DNA from: Lachnospiraceae bacterium
GTDB lineage: Bacteria > Bacillota > Clostridia > Lachnospirales > Lachnospiraceae
Assembly (NCBI GenBank): GCA_017455525.1
Contig: JAFTAP010000102.1
Coordinates: 79,388 to 143,387, forward strand
Direction: 5' to 3'
DNA length: 64,000 nucleotides
The notes beneath the pieces are model-generated. The model was not told the origin of the DNA. It saw only the letters and a list, made by a program, of their open reading frames with translations, and did no database searches. A program made the position numbers and the translations under genes. This document shows, piece by piece, positions 60,968 through 64,000 of the stretch. Within the stretch, counting starts at the first letter, position 1. Each line of letters opens with the position of its first letter.

Positions 60968-63900
60968 CTAATTTTTCTTAACTCCCAGCGTCACATGCTC
61001 GCCGTTGATATCCCATTCCTTGGTGTAGCCATCGACGGAGCCTGTTACTATGTCGGATGCCATTACTTCTTTTAACACAAAGTCACGGTTGCCCTCCAGA
61101 TACTTCGCAAGAGTATCGTTGTCCTTCTCATAAACCGTTATCATGTCCATGACCTCGAAGCCGGCTTCCTTACGCATCGTCTGTATCTTTGAGATAAGCT
61201 CCCTCACGAAGCCCTCCTCTATAAGCTCAGGAGTAAGATTCGTGTCGAGGACTACGGTTATCTTATTATCGCCCTGCTCTACGAAGCCCTCCTTAGAAGT
61301 CATCTCTATGAGAAGGTCGTCCTTGCCGAGAGATACCTCAGTGCCGTATACCTCAAACTTAAGCTCCTCTCCGGCGTTAAGCTTATCCATAGCCTCGTTG
61401 CCATCGACCTTGCCAAGGTACTCCCTTATCCCGTTAAGCTGCTTGCCGTACTTCGGTCCTACCGTGCGGAGCTGGGGCTTGAAAGTATAGGTCGTATAGC
61501 CCCTCACGTCATCGGAGAACTCGACGGCCTTTACATTGAGCTCATCAGCGACTATGTCCGTATAGAAGTCAGACAAGGTCTGCTCTGCCTTCACATACAT
61601 CTTCGCTATCGGCTGGCGGTTCTTGATATTTACGGCATTCCTCGCCGCTCGTCCAAGCACCACGATATCAAGCACTTCGTCCATATCCTGCTCAAGCTGC
61701 TTATCCACCATGCTCTCGTCGCACACAGGATAATCCGTAAGGTGGATCGACTCAGGCTGGCTCTTATCAACTGATAGCACAAGATTCTGATATATCTCCT
61801 CCGTCATGAAGGGTATCATCGGTGCCGCCGCCTTACATATCGTGACAAGGCATTCATAAAGCGTCATGTAGGCGTTTATCTTATCCTGTTCCATGCCTGA
61901 AGCCCAGAACCTCTCTCTTGAACGTCTGACATACCAGTTGCTCATATCATCGACAAAATCCTGCAGGCACTTAGCGGCCTCGGTTATCTTGTAATCATTT
62001 AGGCATGCATCTGTCTGCTTCACACAGGAGTTAAGCTTTGACAATATCCACTTATCCATTACCGTAAGCTTATCGGGCTCCAGCTTATATTTGCTTGCAT
62101 CGAAGTTATCTATATTCGCATAGAGCACGAAGAAAGCGTAGGTATTCCAGAGCGTTCCCATGAATTTCCTCTGGCACTCAAGCACCGCCTTATCATGGAA
62201 ACGGTTCGGAAGCCACGGTGCGGAATTAATATAGAAATACCACCTTATAGCGTCCGCTCCGAAGGTGTCAAGCGCCTCAAAGGGATCCACGGCGTTGCCC
62301 TTGGACTTGCTCATCTTATTGCCGTCCTCGTCAAGCACGAGCCCAAGCACTATGACATTCTCATAGGCGGGCTTATCAAAGAGAAGCGTTGACTCCGCAT
62401 GCAGCGAATAAAACCATCCCCTCGTCTGATCGACTGCCTCCGATATGAAAGCCGCCGGATACTGCTGCTCGAATAAGTCCTTATTCTCAAAGGGATAGTG
62501 ATGCTGCGCAAAAGGCATAGCGCCCGAATCAAACCAGCAGTCTATGACCTCCGGCACGCGCTTCATCTCACCGCCGCATTTATCACACTTTATCGTGAAC
62601 TTATCTATAAAAGGTCTGTGAAGCTCGACCGTCTTTGCCTCCTCTAAGCCCGTGAGCTGATAAAGCTCTTCTCTGCTGCCGACACTCTTCCTCTCACCAC
62701 AGTCCGGGCATTCCCAGATATTAAGCGGCGTGCCCCAGTAACGGTTTCTCGACACCGCCCAGTCCTGTATATTATTGAGCCACTCGCCGAATCTGCCTGT
62801 GCCGATATTTGCAGGGATCCAGTTTATCTTTTTATTATTCTCTATCATCTGATCCTTGACTGCCGTGACCTTGATGAACCAGGACTCCCTTGCATAGTAG
62901 ATCAGCGGAGTGTCGCAGCGCCAGCAGAAGGGATAGTCATGCTCGAACTTCGGAGCGGAGAATAAAAGCCCTCTCTTATCCAGATCCTTTAATATCTCGG
63001 GATCGGCGTCCTTTACGAAAAGCCCTGCGAAGTCAGTCTGCTCTGTCATGTGCCCTTTGTCGTCAACGAACTGCACTAGCGGTAAGTCATTCGTCCGTCC
63101 GACTCTTGCATCGTCCTCACCGAAGGCAGGAGCGATATGAACTACTCCGGTTCCGTCCTCCATGGTGACGTAATTATCAGCAACTACGAAATGAGCCTTC
63201 TTATGCTGCTTCTCGGCTTCCTTGGCGGCGCAGTCAAAGAGGGGCACATATTCAATGCCGCAAAGGTCTGTTCCCTTGCAGGTATTTATTATCTCATAGG
63301 GTGCTGTCGGAACATCTTCTCCGCCAAGCACTTTTTCAAGAAGTGCTTTCGCCATGATATAGTTATATCCGTCCGCAGTCTTTACCTCGCAGTAATCCTC
63401 ATCAGGGTTCACGCAGAGTGCTACGTTTGACGGAAGCGTCCAGGGTGTGGTCGTCCATGCGAGGATATATTTATTGTCTTCGCTCTTCACCTTAAAACGT
63501 GCTATCGCGGAGCGTTCCTTTACCTGCTTATAGCCCTGCGCCACCTCATGGGACGACAATGGCGTCCCACATCTGGGACAGTAAGGGACTATCTTGAAGC
63601 CTTTATATAATAAGCCCTTGTCATATATCTGCTTCAATGCCCACCATTCGGACTCTATGAAGTCATCGTGATAGGTGACATAGGGATTATCCATGTCAGC
63701 CCAGAAGCCGACCTGTCCTGAGAACTGCTCCCACATGCCTTTATATTTCCATACGGATTCTTTGCATTCCTGTATGAAGGGCTCAAGTCCGTATTCTTCT
63801 ATCTGATCCTTGCCGTCAAGGCCGAGCTTTTTCTCGACTTCAAGCTCAACGGGGAGTCCGTGCGTATCCCAACCTGCTTTTCTCGGCACATAGTAGCCCT

Positions 63901-64000
63901 TCATCGTGCGGTATCTGGGGATCATGTCCTTTATTACGCGCGTCAGGACATGACCTATATGCGGCTGGCCGTTCGCTGTGGGCGGGCCGTCGTAGAATGT
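60968..64000 (-). CDS. ileS: Isoleucyl-tRNA synthetase, type 2 (eukaryote-like), N-terminus cut by the window
   Basis: The minus-strand frame stays open from 60968 to 64000, adding 25 codons before the first ATG at 63925, so the N-terminus lies to the right. Visible are PHIGHVL (HIGH motif), GWDTHGLPVELEVEKKLG, PYCPRCGTPLSSHEV and KMSKSKGNAVDP (KMSKS motif), plus the tRNA-binding domains. There is no Zn finger at the C-terminus. GWDTHGLPVE-x-E rather than GWDCHGLPIE, and an expected total near 1040 residues, place it in the type 2 group. Those enzymes are known for low mupirocin sensitivity. It charges tRNA-Ile. Confidence 0.97.
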   Translation of the reverse strand, partial: TFYDGPPTANGQPHIGHVLTRVIKDMIPRYRTMKGYYVPRKAGWDTHGLPVELEVEKKLGLDGKDQIEEYGLEPFIQECKESVWKYKGMWEQFSGQVGFWADMDNPYVTYHDDFIESEWWALKQIYDKGLLYKGFKIVPYCPRCGTPLSSHEVAQGYKQVKERSAIARFKVKSEDNKYILAWTTTPWTLPSNVALCVNPDEDYCEVKTADGYNYIMAKALLEKVLGGEDVPTAPYEIINTCKGTDLCGIEYVPLFDCAAKEAEKQHKKAHFVVADNYVTMEDGTGVVHIAPAFGEDDARVGRTNDLPLVQFVDDKGHMTEQTDFAGLFVKDADPEILKDLDKRGLLFSAPKFEHDYPFCWRCDTPLIYYARESWFIKVTAVKDQMIENNKKINWIPANIGTGRFGEWLNNIQDWAVSRNRYWGTPLNIWECPDCGERKSVGSREELYQLTGLEEAKTVELHRPFIDKFTIKCDKCGGEMKRVPEVIDCWFDSGAMPFAQHHYPFENKDLFEQQYPAAFISEAVDQTRGWFYSLHAESTLLFDKPAYENVIVLGLVLDEDGNKMSKSKGNAVDPFEALDTFGADAIRWYFYINSAPWLPNRFHDKAVLECQRKFMGTLWNTYAFFVLYANIDNFDASKYKLEPDKLTVMDKWILSKLNSCVKQTDACLNDYKITEAAKCLQDFVDDMSNWYVRRSRERFWASGMEQDKINAYMTLYECLVTICKAAAPMIPFMTEEIYQNLVLSVDKSQPESIHLTDYPVCDESMVDKQLEQDMDEVLDIVVLGRAARNAVNIKNRQPIAKMYVKAEQTLSDFYTDIVADELNVKAVEFSDDVRGYTTYTFKPQLRTVGPKYGKQLNGIREYLGKVDGNEAMDKLNAGEELKFEVYGTEVSLGKDDLLIEMTSKEGFVEQGDNKITVVLDTNLTPELIEEGFVRELISKIQTMRKEAGFEVMDMITVYEKDNDTLAKYLEGNRDFVLKEVMASDIVTGSVDGYTKEWDINGEHVTLGVKKN

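Overview
The window reads as a Gram-positive Clostridia chromosome, most likely a Lachnospiraceae member. This is inferred from the gene families, mid/low GC, an S-box SAM riboswitch on metK, consensus sigma-A promoters, frequent TTG starts and Lachnospiraceae-style surface-polymer genes. No rRNA, tRNA, CRISPR array or insertion sequence was seen.

Bases 1-44,900 are an accessory cell-surface polymer locus. It has three kinds of repeated parts. (1) Many large membrane proteins of the lipid-linked-sugar transferase (GT-C-like) type: 1-1890, 1899-3614, 3723-5306, 13760-15358, 23801-25568 (frameshifted), 25573-27957, 37966-39564, 39561-42179, plus a short relative at 20732-21319. (2) Four CotH-family secreted kinase-like proteins (5578, 10259, 15360, 36071). 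(3) Three copies of an unusual protein of about 845 residues in which a YidC/Oxa1 insertase domain is fused to an extracytoplasmic alkaline-phosphatase/sulfatase-superfamily domain (7635, 18168, 33515). Every YidC fusion lies next to a CotH gene. Downstream of the third pair, in one tightly overlapping operon, is a complete 2-aminoethylphosphonate cassette: aminotransferase, cytidylyltransferase, phosphonopyruvate decarboxylase, a TagB/TagF-like transferase, and PEP mutase with an extra N-terminal nucleotidyltransferase domain. An MBOAT/SGNH O-acylation pair follows. A wzz-like protein, GDP-mannose 4,6-dehydratase and a GT10 fucosyltransferase-like protein complete the set. The working model is a membrane-anchored or secreted glycan carrying deoxy sugars, acyl groups and phosphonate/phospho substituents. 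The CotH and YidC-phosphatase fusions would act outside the membrane on that polymer or on proteins carrying it.

Bases 45,000-64,000 are mostly housekeeping: dnaE, metK with its SAM-I riboswitch, an HD-GYP protein, murA, a tail-anchored coiled-coil protein, glycogen phosphorylase and a type 2 (eukaryote-like) ileS that runs off the right edge. Inside this stretch are a GH25 muramidase-like protein, a 48-residue small protein, and a two-gene sugar module (an E1-type CDP-4-keto-6-deoxyglucose 3-dehydratase plus a ThDP enzyme). The two-gene module suggests a branched 3,6-dideoxyhexose such as yersiniose. The metK/HD-GYP divergent region holds several strong inverted repeats and a perfect consensus promoter feeding a structured leader.

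The phosphonate cassette operon (about 37,831 down to 20,732) is tightly packed, with most genes overlapping or within tens of bases. The 3,700-15,400 block looks more AT-rich, its genes have individual promoters, and it carries no obvious mobility genes. A degraded AAA-ATPase-like fragment sits at 17,950-18,087.
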